Of a stretch of DNA of 64,000 nt, positions 1-13,200 are shown piece by piece. This DNA is from Paralichthys olivaceus (Eukaryota; Chordata; Actinopteri; Pleuronectiformes; Paralichthyidae): positions 16,769,501-16,833,500 of the forward strand of contig NC_091110.1 in the NCBI RefSeq assembly GCF_024713975.1, read 5' to 3'. Each line of letters opens with the position of its first letter. Position 1 is the stretch's first letter. Made by a program: the position numbers and the translations under genes. Below the pieces are notes generated by a model that had not been told where the DNA came from, ran no database searches, and worked only from the letters and a program-made list of their open reading frames with translations.

Positions 1-3000
1 GCCTCAGACCTGGCAAGCGCCACTCAAGTTCTTGGAGCAGCGTTCTCTCTAATTTAAAGTTGATTGCCGTGGGCCTTGTGTGTGTGACTAGTGAAATATG
101 AGTGTGTGGAGAAGAGGCTTGGACTGAGTTTAGCTCTATGTGCATGCATATGGGATCGTCTGGGTTTGCGCTTATGCATGTATATGTGCACGCACGAGTC
201 TGTGTCAAGGTCTAAGTGGAGACTCTGCATACTTTGTGTGGATGTGTGTGCGCATGTGGTTTTTGGCCCGAGCGAGTGCAGCGATCGGACTGCCAGTGGG
301 AGCTGTCTGCAGGGAATCAGCCGAAGTTGAATAACAGCACCTTTTTCATAGTAGATTGAGGTGTTTGGAGGTGACTTGAGCTTAACTGAGCTGCACTACA
401 GAAAGTGAACAAAAGACAGTATGTCAGACTATGCAGCACAATTCTACGCCTCAGTTTATTCAGTTGCTAAAATAGACATCAGGCTTTCTATGAAACAATG
501 GGGCAAGTGTCGTTTAAATTTGTGTCTGATTGATTATTTCTCTACACCATCATGTGATTAATCATTTGATTACCTAAAATAACCTGTGAAAGGTTACTCC
601 CACCCTTAACTGTTACTAGAGGTACTTCTCTTAATAAATGTGTTATAGGGAAGAACTTTTTGACCCAAAACAGACTCTACTTTAGTGTATTTCTCAGAAC
701 GTTAATGTAAATCCTCCACCTTCTCAACACTGCAGTTTACATGAAGTCTCCGTGTGTACACTATTTAGTTATTTCTGAATATTTCATGTCTGAATACTTT
801 CTCTTAAACCCTTAGTAAGAATAAAATAAAAAACATGAGTTGTGCCGAAGCTATGAGACAAGGTGTTACTGAGCACCTTGGATTACCCTTTTCTTTTTTG
901 GATATGTGTGTAACCTCAGAGTCCAAAGAGCACATTTGTTCACTGTATGTTTTACAAATGTGAATTTGTATATAGGTTTTTTTTTGTGTTTTTTTTTTTA
1001 AAGCTTTTTGGTCACAATGTTTGTAAATCATAAATACACTCCAGTCTTCTATTTATATGGAGCGAAAGAGACTTTAATCCATGGGTAGGCTACCTCCCCA
1101 GTGGTAAACAACAAGGTGTCTTAGGTTTGTCTTTCTCTGTGTACTTTTAGTTTTACTGTGGTAAAGTGGTAAACCCAGTAAAAGAGCTGATGTTTTATGA
1201 CTGTGACAGACTAGAGAATGAAACTATATTTTCACGATCAGGCCACCCAGAGACTGAAGTGAAATCCAGGAAAATCTCTTATAATTGAAAAGAGATGAGG
1301 CAGAGAGAGGCCAGAGGTTTGTCTTCACTTAGAGTCTGCCATGTTTAAAAGTACCTGGAACTTTTATTCCCAAGAACTCTTTTAAAGGAAATGTTATTCA
1401 CCTGCATTTCCACTTCAGCCTTGAAACCAGGGGAGATAAGTCAAGTTTGCCGGCTGACGTATCAACACCTGACAGCTAAAACAGTCCACCAAGTGGCAGT
1501 AATGCAGGAGACTATAGAACAATTACGGGAAAATAAATCAAGCAACACTACAGCAACATGGGTAAACGTGGAAACACGGCTTATAATGACTCTGGCTGGG
1601 ACGGACGGAACAACAAAGAGCCAACTCTCTGCATAGACTCAACTGATGAGGTAAAATTAGCTGAATAGTTTTTTAAAGCAAAGACATAAACACTGAAGAA
1701 AGAGGGAACCACTGAAAACCTAGGACATATAAACTCTGCAGGACAGGCTGAAGTAACTGGCTGATGAGGGTGAATCCTTTCCCAAACAACCAAAAGAATT
1801 CAGTATGGTAACAACAGCCATATGTGAATGGGTTGATCTCTATCAAACACCCAAATAAGATAGAGACAACTTTACTTTGAAAGGCTGCATGTACCTAACT
1901 CTGACCAACCCGATACCTGACCATGACGTCTGTGCTGAACAAACCAATAACACGTCAAGCAACTTAATACAACAGATTACAATATGCCATGGAGTGAAAT
2001 ATATAACAACCACAGTTCCTTGAAAAATATGCTAAAACTATTTTAAGTATTATATGCCAGAAATACAAATGCGTTTACATTTGGTGTTGATGTTCTACAT
2101 AAACAATTCCAGCTGGATACTTGAAAACCCCCGCAAACACAGTACAATCCTGGGATTTCACTAACTTACTTTGGCTTTAATACAGACTTACATACAGCTC
2201 TGCAATAATGACGACAATCACATCCTCTCTGATCGCGGCCCTGATTCATATCAGATTTGACATTTTCTGCCAATTAAAACAAATAAACAATTCAAAAGTG
2301 AAGTACAAGAACAAAGCAAGTTAAAATCGCCTTCGGTGACCTCTACAACATTTGCTCTGTCCAACATTACGTATCTCATCATTACATTACATTTGTCATT
2401 GTTTTGACAAAATGTCCTTGTGTCTTCTTGAAATATAATTATTGTGTGGGAGTATGACTCGAATTCCTTGTGTGCGCAAACAAACTCAGCCAATAATGCT
2501 GATTTCACCTTTCACTTCATCATGTCTTATAGCCATCACAGGGCGGATGGTGTGTTTGATAAACACAAGCGTACTTTGACATCAGGTTACTGGATTTGCA
2601 GGTAGGGCTCAAATCCTGCCACTCATATGCAAGGTGCAACCTTGTGATGCAAGTCCCCACATTATACTCGTTCCTCTTAATGACCTAACCTTGTCTTTCC
2701 TGGAGGCTTTAAACTATGGATGGGTAAAAATTTGGGTTCTGATGCCAAGATATTTAAGAAAAAACGCAAAAATCTTTTGAACAACTGAGCTTGCTGCTTC
2801 GTCTCTCTGCCTCCTTCCTCCACCTTCCTCACCTCTCGTACCCCTGAGAGGCTTCATCTTTCTGCTTGGACTGTTTGCATTCCTGTCGAGCTCTATTTAA
2901 AGGCGCGATCGCTGCACTGGCTGAAGGAATGCACATCTGTAGCAAGACCCCGTCCCACTGTCTCTGTCTGGCTATGTGTACACTGTATGTGTTTCTATTT

Positions 3001-4170
3001 GCAGTACTTTAACCTTTACTGTTGCGCTGGGGCTGTAATTGTCCACATACATATACAATAGGAAAGAGCAAGATGAAGAGCAGTGTTGTTTATCACATCA
3101 ACAAGTGCTTATCACGATTCCAGTGATTCATTTATATGCTGCAGTTTGTTTTTTAATGCTTGGCCTCTAGAGATAGAAGCAAAACAACTGCTGAAGCTCA
3201 AATTTGAGCCTAGAATACAGATACAGCAACATGTAGCATCAAGAGCCCATGTTCATGTTTAACTCACAATCATTTCACAATAGATATGCCACAAAAAAAC
3301 ACATTCAATCACACCTATTGATTGACTTTAAGAAAGGTAACAAACTTTAAGTCAAACTAAATTTCTTATGTTATAATAACAGTGTGCAGCAACTGATTCA
3401 CAAAACCTCAAAAATAAAAGCTCTAAAATCAAATTTGAGCCCAACACACAGCAGCAGCAACATGTGGCACCAACAGTTTACACACTATGTCAAACACATC
3501 ACATCACACATACTGATTGATTATAACTCTCATAACAAACTTTAAATCAAGCAAAATGGATCTACTCATAATGATATTAGATTGTTTTGCTTGTTTTGTG
3601 CTTCTGTCTTCCAAAAGCTTCCAAAATAAAAGCTCTAAAGGGAAATCTGAACACCAACAATTTAACTATTTCACATTAAATGCCACAAAAACACTTTAAA
3701 TCACACATATTGATTGAATATAACCCTCATAACAAACTTTGAATCAAGTTAAAAGCATCAAATTGTAATAATATTGATTTTTTTTTTTTTTTTTTGCTTG
3801 TTGGCTGCTTCTATCTTCCAAGAACATTCAAAGTAAAAGCTCTAAAATAAAATTTAAAGACCAACAATTTAACCATTTCACATTAAATACCACAAAAACA
3901 CATGAAATCACACGTATTGATTGAATCTAACTCTCATAACAAACTTTAAATCGAGTAAAAAAGGATCCATTAATATTAATATTGGATTTTCTTTCTCTTG
4001 TTTGCTGCGTTTAACTTCCAACATTCAGAATAAAAGCTCTAAGAAGTAAATTTAAACACGTCGCATGTGTCACACATTAAAAAACAATGAATGACGGCGC
4101 CGCACTCCAACATGTGTGGAGGTGTTTTGGAAGCTACACGAGCTAAAGAGGGAGCAACACGTAAGCTAGC
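1..4170. other. Non-coding region, probably ehmt1 intron 1
   Basis: I see no convincing exon on either strand; open frames are short, with no splice context or recognisable protein. If the CpG-rich exon at 4303 is the first exon of ehmt1, this is its first intron. It contains GT-rich sequence near 80-260, poly-T runs near 980-1000 and the tandem array described separately at about 3170-4075. Confidence 0.4.
3170..4075. repeat. Four-copy tandem repeat, unit about 190-225 bp
   Basis: Landmark words recur in fixed order. 'aacaaactttaa' or a one-base variant follows 'ttgattga' near 3317, 3511, 3708 and 3916. An element resembling 'aaaagctctaaa' followed by 'aaattt' occurs near 3190, 3416, 3628, 3835 and 4034. 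Spacing is about 190-225 bp, with small insertions such as a poly-T run near 3778-3795. The copies differ by several percent to tens of percent, so the duplication is not recent. The unit is AT-rich and has no shared open frame. Confidence 0.8.
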
Positions 4171-4325
4171 AGCGGGAACATCTCCGGAGTGGATCCCCCT
4201 CCGCTCCCGCTCCTGTCCGGGCGGAGAAACTTTTCGCCCCCCGCCAGCACAACTTCCTGCCCGCTAACGTCCCCTCGCTCCTCCCGGGGGTTCGACACTC
4301 ACCTTGAAAAGCCTCCTCCGCCGAG

Positions 4326-4358
4326 TCAGACGGGCATTATTATGTTGTCGCCTTCCAT
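4326..4358 (-). CDS. Short upstream ORF in putative ehmt1 leader
   Basis: An ATG in strong context (gccATGG) on the minus strand opens a 10-residue peptide, MEGDNIIMPV, and then TGA. The stop lies 22 bases before the exon's donor site, so the frame is complete within the exon. Its length and place fit a regulatory upstream ORF. Whether it is translated, and whether the main start lies in the next exon, cannot be seen here. Confidence 0.35.
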   Translation of the reverse strand: MEGDNIIMPV

Positions 4359-4420
4359 GGCTGTTCCCCGGAGAGACTGGAGAGAAGCCGCGGGACAGGA
4401 GCGGAGCAGAGTGGGACTGG

Positions 4421-4453
4421 GGAGGAGGAGGAGGAGGAGGAGGAGGAGGAGGA
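4421..4453. repeat. (GGA)11 microsatellite in CpG-rich promoter block
   Basis: Eleven GGA units on the plus strand, TCC on the minus strand, sit in or just upstream of the putative ehmt1 leader. They create artefactual poly-Gly/Arg or poly-Leu open frames. Confidence 0.95.
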
Positions 4454-4479
4454 AGGAGGCCAGACCAGTCAACGCGCCG

Positions 4480-4520
4480 TGTGATTGGAGGAGCCGGCTG
4501 TCAGTCATCAAGGGGGGCGG
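4480..4520 (-). promoter_or_regulatory. Putative promoter: CCAAT box and GC box
   Basis: The plus strand has 'gattgg' near 4482 (CCAATC on the minus strand) and 'ggggggcggg' near 4511 (a GC/Sp-type box). Both lie just upstream of the minus-strand CpG-rich exon. No TATA box is evident, as expected for a CpG-island promoter. Motif evidence only. Confidence 0.4.
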
Positions 4521-4529
4521 GTCGTGTGT

Positions 4530-7480
4530 GGAGGGATTATAGTGTCTGAGCTGTCAACACTGATCCAGGGTCAGAGGAATGTGATGTGAAACACAGGGAT
4601 TATCCTGCTGTTTACCTTCAAGCGTTTTATATAACCTTGTTTTATATTTACTTTGTATTATATTTACTTCTTTAGTGATTTATCATCTAAAGTCACCGTA
4701 GAAAATGACACAAACTGCATTGGTTTAGCCACAAAAGCCATTAATCAAACTGTTGCTGTTTAAAAACTGTTAAAAATCTTGATAATAAAGAAATATGTGA
4801 AATGAACACATGCACACATCTATATTGCATTATCATTAACATATGACTGTCACCAACTGTTTGACATAATAATTTAATGCAAAAAAAAATGTGTCGATAA
4901 TCATAAAAACAATTATAATGTGAAGGAAATCTGATCTTATGAACTAAATCTTTTAATTTGGATCAAGTTCATTCTCAAGTCATGTTTTGATAATTCTTTG
5001 CCTTCTTTGAGATGAGATAAGTGCGAAGACAAATACACATAGATTTGCATTTAATGAATCCCATTTATTATTCACATATATTGTTGACTGACGAAAAACA
5101 TTCACATCAGCCTCCGAGGGGAAGGAACAAGAAGTGGCATTCAGGGAATTTTGACACTAAACGTCTGTCTTCCACTAATTGTTCGCACGTGTGCAACAAC
5201 ACTGAATAAGCAGAATGTGTTTCCTCAACCAGCTCATCATAACCCAGCAGATCACAAATAACTCTTCATTGTCATAACCACAATAAACCTCCATTTTACA
5301 CAGTAAAACCCTCCACATGAGGACAAGGATGGAACTAAAATAAGCTTTCCCAGATTTTGCCTCCATGAGACAGACCCCTGATTTATCTGGTTATTATGCC
5401 ACCTGTTGATGTTATGAGAACATATGCACATTAAACCCACTAATGGCTCCAGCGCTCTACATTTAGCGGACGATAAACTGGGTGACAATAACATCTCATT
5501 ATCGAAGGCAGTGACCTTTTATACCTTACCAGGAACATAAATGGAGGCAGAAAAGCACACGTGTCACTGTGACACAGTATGACACAACAATACAGCCACA
5601 AAATCACCGCAGGGTAGAATCAACACCTCTTTTATTCAGTTTCAACAGAAACTGCTATCGATTTTTATGTTGTCATATTGGAACAAATGCAGATGTCTGA
5701 TAAACCGGTGGCTCCATCTTTAGTCTCATAATAATGGAGAATATCTACCTACACTTACACTATGACTCTAAAAATACTTATTAACCTTTAAAAGTCATTA
5801 CAGAGGAACAAGCCATGCGTTCTTTTTTAGGCTGTTTATGTGTAAAGTGACTTTGAGCTTTGACCTAAATCTTCTACAAAGCAAAAACAGCCAATCGTAT
5901 CACATCCTGCTGAGTTCCATGATGTACAGACTCATGGGGAGGACAATTTGAAAGCGACAGTTTGTGTTCCGTCCACTCGTCAGAGAAGGGGATTTCCAAT
6001 TCAAACAGATCCGGCCTTCCTCTTTCTGACCCCTGACCTGTCAGCTGCAGTACAACAGTCTCATTAGGAGCAGCAGAGCAGTGAATATCAACAATAATAC
6101 ACCAAGTTTAATGAGGTATTTTTTACTTTAGGCAGCGTGTGGGTGTTAATTCAAATCTTCTGACCGCTCCTCCATCTGCACAGTTCTTTTCTTTCAATCT
6201 GTTGTCTCGTCTGTCCATCTGCTTCACTGAAGCATGAGTCGATCTACCTGTCAGTCTGCTCCCATCCCCCTAACTTTTGTTATATCTATTGTAATGCATC
6301 CTTTATTATATATTTATATATTGTATAATAATGTGATATAATGCACCACTTATCTTTCACCTCTCCTATCAGTTCGATGTATTGATTGTGAGTCTCATAT
6401 CGGCAGTTATAGAGCAGTCAGATTTGTTTATAGAATGTCTAACATGTTAACATTTTCAGCAGGAGGACAATCACTTTGCTTGTGGGGGATTTATTGAGCC
6501 AATAACAATTTTACAATGCCAGATTATTTCAGATGTGTTTAGAATTATGTCTAATGTGTTAAATTTAAAGTTTTTAGAGTAACCCCAGAGGGACACAGTG
6601 GATTAGGAGGATAGTGAGTAGTACAGGACATTGGCTCTAATCATCCGGCCTCAGTCAAAACTGAAACTAAAATGTGCTCCACTGGTCATGTGTTCCTGAC
6701 AATGAAAATGCTGCGATGCAATTCTCAGCAGCTCCGTCTCCCACCTGTTGCTCTGTGACATTCTGCTGCCTCCCTCTGCTGGAAGATTCACCTCTTTACA
6801 TGCTGGAGTCCAAACTGTCGACAGAAGAATGGGGTTTGCATCACATTGAACAGTTTGTAGTTATAAATACCTAAAAGTAATTTTGCTGATATGTAAAGAG
6901 AATAATATCTGGCAACATTCGACCTATAGCAGCTCCATGAGATATGTCAGATATATCAGATCTGCGTGGAGCCATATCTTCTTTTCAACAGTAGGCCCAC
7001 ATCATGAGACAGTTCACTAATGCCCTCTTAGTTCCACTTAGTGACATTTGTAAATGTATTCAGCCCCACACAAACACTTCAAACCCTCATTTTCATGATA
7101 CCAAATATTCTGGATGGGATGTTTATGTCCCTAGAGCCAGTGTGTGATGTGGTTGTGCTGTGTGCTACAGTTTGACTCACTCGCAGCCAACAGATGTTAC
7201 CAGTGGGGATTGAGTCAGAACGCCACAAGTGCCTTGTTCACTTGAGCAAAGAAAGTAAACCACAAACATACACGGTCAGGGTGTCATCGTATAATCTGTG
7301 ATTTCATTCAAACCAAAAAACAAACAAAATTACAGTTGACCCACTTTGAAAACAGGTGGCTAATGTTTCTCATTACTAATTTACACTAATATACTGTATG
7401 TCATCGCCTCTGTGGGAGTGGGCTGGCAGGCAAACACATCTATCTATCTGTCTATACATCAACAACAAACACATTTCAAT
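4530..7480. other. Intergenic, arrdc1 to putative ehmt1
   Basis: AT-rich sequence with no exon I can support. Small open frames, for example at 5021-5209 and 6674-6874, match nothing I recognise and lack splice or start context. The arrdc1 3' UTR ends somewhere between here and 10287. Confidence 0.5.
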
Positions 7481-10286
7481 GTTATCATTATTTTTTATTG
7501 TTATTCTGTACAGTACAACTTTGATTCTGCACTGTAAGTTGAAATATTACATTTACTGATCAAGGTGCTGACATTATATTATCTGCATACTGCACCTGTA
7601 AACAGTTTACAAGTAGAAAAATACAAAACCAGACACCACTCATCAATGTGTGTGACGACAAGAGAGAGTGAAAAATAAATGGGGCTTCACACCGTAAAGC
7701 TTCTGAACCTTCTGGTGAAGAAGACGTCAACAGAATTAGGAGTGATTTTTAAAAAAGGCAACGTGAACTCATACTTCAGGGAACCAGGCCGGTGCTGCAG
7801 AGTTCTTGGAGATGAGAGGAATTGCAAATTTTCTAAAACAATAATAATAATAATAATAGTAAAAATGAAACATTCAACCAGTTGAAGGTCCAGTGTCACC
7901 ATTTTTTAAAAGCTACATTTGTTTACATCAAGTGCACTTAGCACAGTTCACAGAGAGAGCGTCACAGGCTCCTGTAGGGGGCGATGAACGTCCACAGTGT
8001 TTAAGGCATGCAATCAGAATTATGTCGAGCCAGAACACTATTGTAAAATCAGTTTGTGGACATTTTACATAAAAAAAACCTGTGGGCACATGATCTTGAG
8101 TCAGGAGAGAAAAAATACCAGAGCTGTTATTTCACAGGTTTGAATCTTAACTTGAGATCGTACTGGTGGAATAAGACAAACACACCAACAGACACGCAAA
8201 CATTCAGTCTAAATTGTGCTTAAGATTTTCAGTGGCATTAGTTTCCCACAGGAAAGCAACCACGAGTATGTGTTGGGTTTCGCCTTTAAAAAAAAAAAAA
8301 AAAGGATATCTTCCGTCATGAATAAAAGACACAATAAGATAAATGTGGGTAATTAAAACAGAAGTAATGAGCTGTTGTTGATTACATGAGATCAAACATT
8401 GTACATGTGCAAAACAAAAACTTTTCTTGAATAATACATTTGGACAATGGTGACAACATTAAATCATTAAATTACACTTTTACTCTGAGAATTAAAGCAA
8501 CACTATACAAAGCAGATTTGTTAAAATTAGTTTGATGGTTCAAGTGTGGAACTGACTGATAGTCGCAGCTTCAATTGTCAGAATCAGGTCCAGCAAGTTG
8601 AAGAGTAAAGCTGAACTGTGGATCAGTTTAAAAAAACATAGAAGTCATTAAAAACCGCATTTATATTTTAAATATGAAGAATTCTAAACAGAGTTCGGTC
8701 GTTTTGTTTCAGTGGCAGCTCCTCTGTTCAGTGAGTGGGACTACACACTCAGTCAAAGAATGAATCACAATGTGTGGCTGCAGAGGGCGCTGTTACACTG
8801 TGTTGCTGTTAAACTGAAATCATGCAGGTAAAAAACATGACTTTTGAGATCATGTGAAAACACACACACGCTAATTTTCACACACATACATGCTAATTCA
8901 CACACTCACAGACATACACAAATACACACACTCAAAAAGTGCAGTGTCGTGCACATGTTCATCTCAGAGGATTCTCTTCTCATTGATGTTGCACTAGAAG
9001 AAAGTCAAGGCAACACAGAGGAGAGAAACAACTCACAGTCTGTGGCCTAACAGGAACAATGATGCAGAACACCCACATCACTTCTAAAAACTAAATATTC
9101 TGTATCTCAAACCTCCATTTTCCAACTCTGCTCAACAGACGGTTGCAAGAAACTAAAATGTACATTTATACAACAGACCTCAGATGATGCGTTGAAGACT
9201 CAGGGACTCCATTAAGCGTTTCAGTCTGCATGGCTCATCACTCCGGCTGCAAGAGCAAGTTGAGAGGAAAGCTTTTACCAGCTGTGGCCACAAGAGAGCA
9301 GAGGAACACTGCATCTGTGCTGCAGTCCTGAGTCCAGCTGCAGAAAAATCAGCCTCATCCGCAGATAAACTGTCTCCAGAATACAAAACTGGTCTCAAAG
9401 CAAAACCTCTCAGTTGTATGATTCAACACAGGGTGACAGCACATTGACGTATTATCACAATGATGATAATAATAAAATTAATAATCTATATCTTTAAGTT
9501 ATTTATTACTTCCAAATAAATTACAGTGAACATGCTCTTCTGTGTGTTGAATTTTCTCAACATACAGTATATATTGAATAATTTATTCATTCATGCATTC
9601 ATGTCAATAAAGCAATTAAATAGAAGTATTTTTAATATTTTTACCGCCACCTGTGTTTAAAGTTACACAACTGAGAGGTTATTATTATTTTTCTTGTGTG
9701 CAGGATTTGAAAGATGCTGTGATGGTTTAAAAAGGTGCAACACGTGGGAGTTTGGATAGTTTTACACACAGACCAGGAGCTGTGGCTGTGAGCTCTCCTC
9801 TTGACATCCAGCATGAAGACACCTCTGTCTCGCTCAAGATGAGCACACACATGGACGAGCAGTGGGCAACAGTAACAAGTGCACGACTAGAACGACAACA
9901 CAAACAGAAAAAGGCCCCAATCATTTTCAAGGCATCACAGATGCAATGATTCACTGATGACCAAGTAAAAAGGATAAACGTGTCCAACCACTGAATGCTG
10001 CGCGACAATCCAAAATCTGTCTTTTAGGCACAGTGAAAAGTCACATGACACAACCTGCAGGGACATGAGGGGAAATTAAAATTCTTATATTCAATACAAG
10101 ATATGATCCCTTTTTTAATTATTAGAGGAAAAAGAAGGATAAAAAAAATCTTTGGGGTGTTGGAGAAGGGGGTGGGGGGGGTCTACCGTCCATCCTCTTT
10201 CAGTGTCTGATGGTTCTGATTGGTCGACAGGCGAGTGCAGACAGGTGGTGGTGGGCGTGGTCACGAGGCTTCGTCGCCTGCTTCTC
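7480..10286. other. Downstream of arrdc1 stop; 3' UTR and intergenic
   Basis: No coding exon seen. Minus-strand AATAAA candidates occur, for example plus-strand TTTATT at 7494-7499 and others near 9480-9590, so the arrdc1 3' UTR end cannot be fixed by eye. There is an (AAT)n tract near 7841-7857, a 15-base A run near 8287-8301, and a CA-rich patch near 8860-8935. Confidence 0.4.
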
Positions 10287-13200
10287 CTACTGTCGGCTGT
10301 TGAAGTTGGAGTTGGCGCTACTGCAGCTTTCCTCGTAAGTGGGTGGAGGCTCTGAAACACAGAGGCGTACACGGGTCAGTTAAACTGGAGTTAAAGTCAC
10401 ACCCACTTTTCCAGATTATGTAACATGAGTACAAGATGAGACACTAGAAGAGAACCAGGCTGATTCTTAAATAAATAAAATAAAAATCTGGATCTAGTGA
10501 ATTTAAATGTGGTTTCATGAGGGGAAGTTTTTAAATTTATGTCCCTCACACTGATAAACTGTGTTTGCATGTGTGTGAGGTCATGTGGATAACTGACCAT
10601 GAGGGTAGTCCCAGCTGCTGTACTCTGGAGGGAGAATGAGCGAACAGGAAGTGGGTACAGGAGTCACGTCTCCCTCTGTGAAGAAAGGTATGGTGGCCCC
10701 GGTGGACAGGCAGAACAGTGGAGCAGACGTGTTGGGTCGTCTGTGGCCGGGAGGCAGCGCTGCACCTGGTGCGTGGCTGAAGGCGCTGGGCGACATAGTG
10801 ACCGGCTGACCCGAGGGATCCTGCTGAGAGTGACTCTTGGTCGGGATCTCCTCGCTTGCCATGCCCCCTGCACACAATCCCTCCTCTGGCTCCTCCTCCG
10901 CCGGTGGGGCACTGGGCGTGACCCCGGCGGCGCTGGGTGCGATGGTGCCGCAGCAGTGGTCCGGACTGGAGGGGATGGTCCTCGATGGAGATAAGTTCAC
11001 AGCGATGTTGCCGATGTAGATGGGCAGAGTGACGACTGCGTCCGGAGACTTCAGCGACACCTGTAACACACATTTATTTTATGAAGGACATATAGGCCTT
11101 AATTATATTGTTATTAAACAGTTATGTCATTCAGGTAGATTCCACTATTTAATAATACAACACTGTTAATGACCTGTATGAAATAGTCGACATCTATGAG
11201 GCTGCAGCCTGCGAGGACTGACTGAGGAAGAGGAGGGACGATGATCTGCTCCCTCCACTCTGCGTGTTTTCCTGCCTTCACTCCGGCTCCCTCCACCTCT
11301 GCGATGGTCCGCAGGTCAAACAAAGGCCTCTTGGTCCTATAGGTCACTTTCTGGTGTGAGAGAGATGCAGACGTAAAAATATATGATGGTATCTTCAAAC
11401 AGCTTCACCCTGCTCCAGCACATAAAACTGTACAGTGGCTGTGATCATATCAATGGTACTTTGGAGAGGAAACAACTATGAAGGGTGTGGAATAATGGTT
11501 ACAGTCTCTTTACTTCCACAAAGGTTATGTTTTCATTATGGTTGTCTGATCATCCAGTGTCTACCTGTATGAGACTGGCCAGTACACATCCCGTGTCCTT
11601 CCCAGACTTATTGTGGATTTCAGTTGCTAACTTGATGACCTGCCCAGGGATGTAGCCCCTCATGTCACTGCGCGCTTTCAGCATCAGGGTCCCCGTCTTC
11701 ACCAGGAGATAGCTGAATTTCTTTGTGGTCACAGCGTAGCTCAATTTCTGCAGAGAGTCGCAGGATAAATGTTTGTCTGTGCATTGTTCAATTCAGACGA
11801 CTCATTAGCAGGCCCTGTGCTGATAATCTATTCCTGCACAGCTCTGGAGAATCAGGAAACTGGCAGCCATGACGGGAAGAGAGAGAATGATAAGTGAGCA
11901 ATGCAGAGTGAAGGGGAAAAAGAATAGAGATCCTTCTCTGCCGTGAAATCGAATAAGACAGAAGGCTGATCAAATAAAGAGATGCATTTAACCAGACCTC
12001 TCTTCTCCTTCCGTCTGGAGCTTTTATACATAAAAAAATTCAATCCAGTTCCAGAAACGACATCAACATTTAAGTTAGTAAAGGGAAAAAGGAGGAATGA
12101 GGTGATGAAAGTTATAGATTTGTGCACAGAACACTTACTTCAATGTTGGGCACCTCATTGAGGTTCAGCAGGTTGAGCAGGTAGAAGGGCCTCTGGGCTT
12201 TGTAGTCCTTAGAGAAGCGGGGTGTGTCGATGGCGGCTCGCACACGGTAAGCAATCTTCCCAAATGGTCCCTCGAAGGAAGTCGGGGCAGCGACTGCAGA
12301 GACGGATGAGGAGAAGACATTATTATCTCTGCCAAGGAGGTAATGTTTTCACCCCGGACCTTTTTTGTTTGTCGGGACAACATAAAAATTACTGAACATA
12401 TCCCCACGGAGCTCGTGAGAAAGTATGCTCTCTATTGAGCACCATTAGTGGGGTGAAGACATGGAATAAAAGTGTCGTCCATGAAGGAGCTGTAAAGATT
12501 TAGGGATTCTTTTTTGGACACAAGTAGAGGACAGAGACGAGGAGGAAACAGGGAGGAAAAAGAACAGAGGGCAGGAAATTTATGAGGAGTAAGATAAGAT
12601 AACTATTTGGGGAGAAAGCAGCCAGACAGACAGAAGGAGAGATGCTGGCTGACACTGTGATCCGTAGAAACAATCTGCAGTTAAATCACCAAAGAAATAA
12701 AAGTCATTAACGTGTTGTCAAACTAAAAACCCAGAAGCACTGTGGCACTGCAACTTTATCCATTTTCCCTCCCTGATCCTTATTCAGATGTTAATGTGAG
12801 TGGGGCCGACGGCAGCTCTGCAGACACATCTGCTGCTGCCACTGTCAATAAGAATTAACCAGGAGAGGCGGGATGTTGCTGCAGACAGCTTGGCAGCAGA
12901 CGCACTGACTGAGGGCAGAGGGAAGCACCAGGCCGACGCTCTCCCTGGAGACACAGCAGACTGAGCAGCTCGTGGCTGAGGATGGCGAAGCCCGACTCAG
13001 ACAAAGACCTTCCTCTGACTTTTTCAGCTGCAATCATATGTCAAGACGCTGACGTCATCATGCTTTTAAGAACCCCTGGAAACACTTGTTGGTTTGCAGG
13101 TCAACAGATGTCGGGACGCTGACCATAAACTGAGCTGAATTTGTTTTAAAAGTCACTGTTTTCCGATTAACTTCAGTAACCTGTGACCAATCACGAGTCA

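Larger units (their letters stand above)
4303..4470 (-). other. ehmt1: CpG-rich first exon, putative ehmt1 5' UTR exon
   Basis: A GC- and CpG-rich block contrasts with the AT-rich surroundings. On the minus strand it ends in a consensus donor, TTCAAG then GTGAGT, with the last exon base at 4303. The only ATG in good context opens an 11-codon frame that stops before the donor, so the exon looks like 5' UTR. The upstream boundary near 4470 is a guess. The name rests on synteny: in human, EHMT1 lies just downstream of ARRDC1 on the same strand, and here this exon lies just downstream of arrdc1. EHMT1 encodes the histone H3K9 methyltransferase GLP. No EHMT1 coding sequence is visible; later exons would lie left of base 1. 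Confidence 0.5.

Noticed and set aside
4189-4549. Plus-strand frames with poly-Arg or poly-Gly at 4.2-4.5 kb
   Set aside because: Created by the (GGA)11 repeat. The splice donor and promoter motifs favour the minus strand.
10546-11073. Overlapping open frames on both strands at 10.5-11.1 kb, up to 175 codons
   Set aside because: They shadow the large GC-rich arrdc1 exon 7. Only the frame 11060-10598 continues correctly across both splice junctions and matches ARRDC1.
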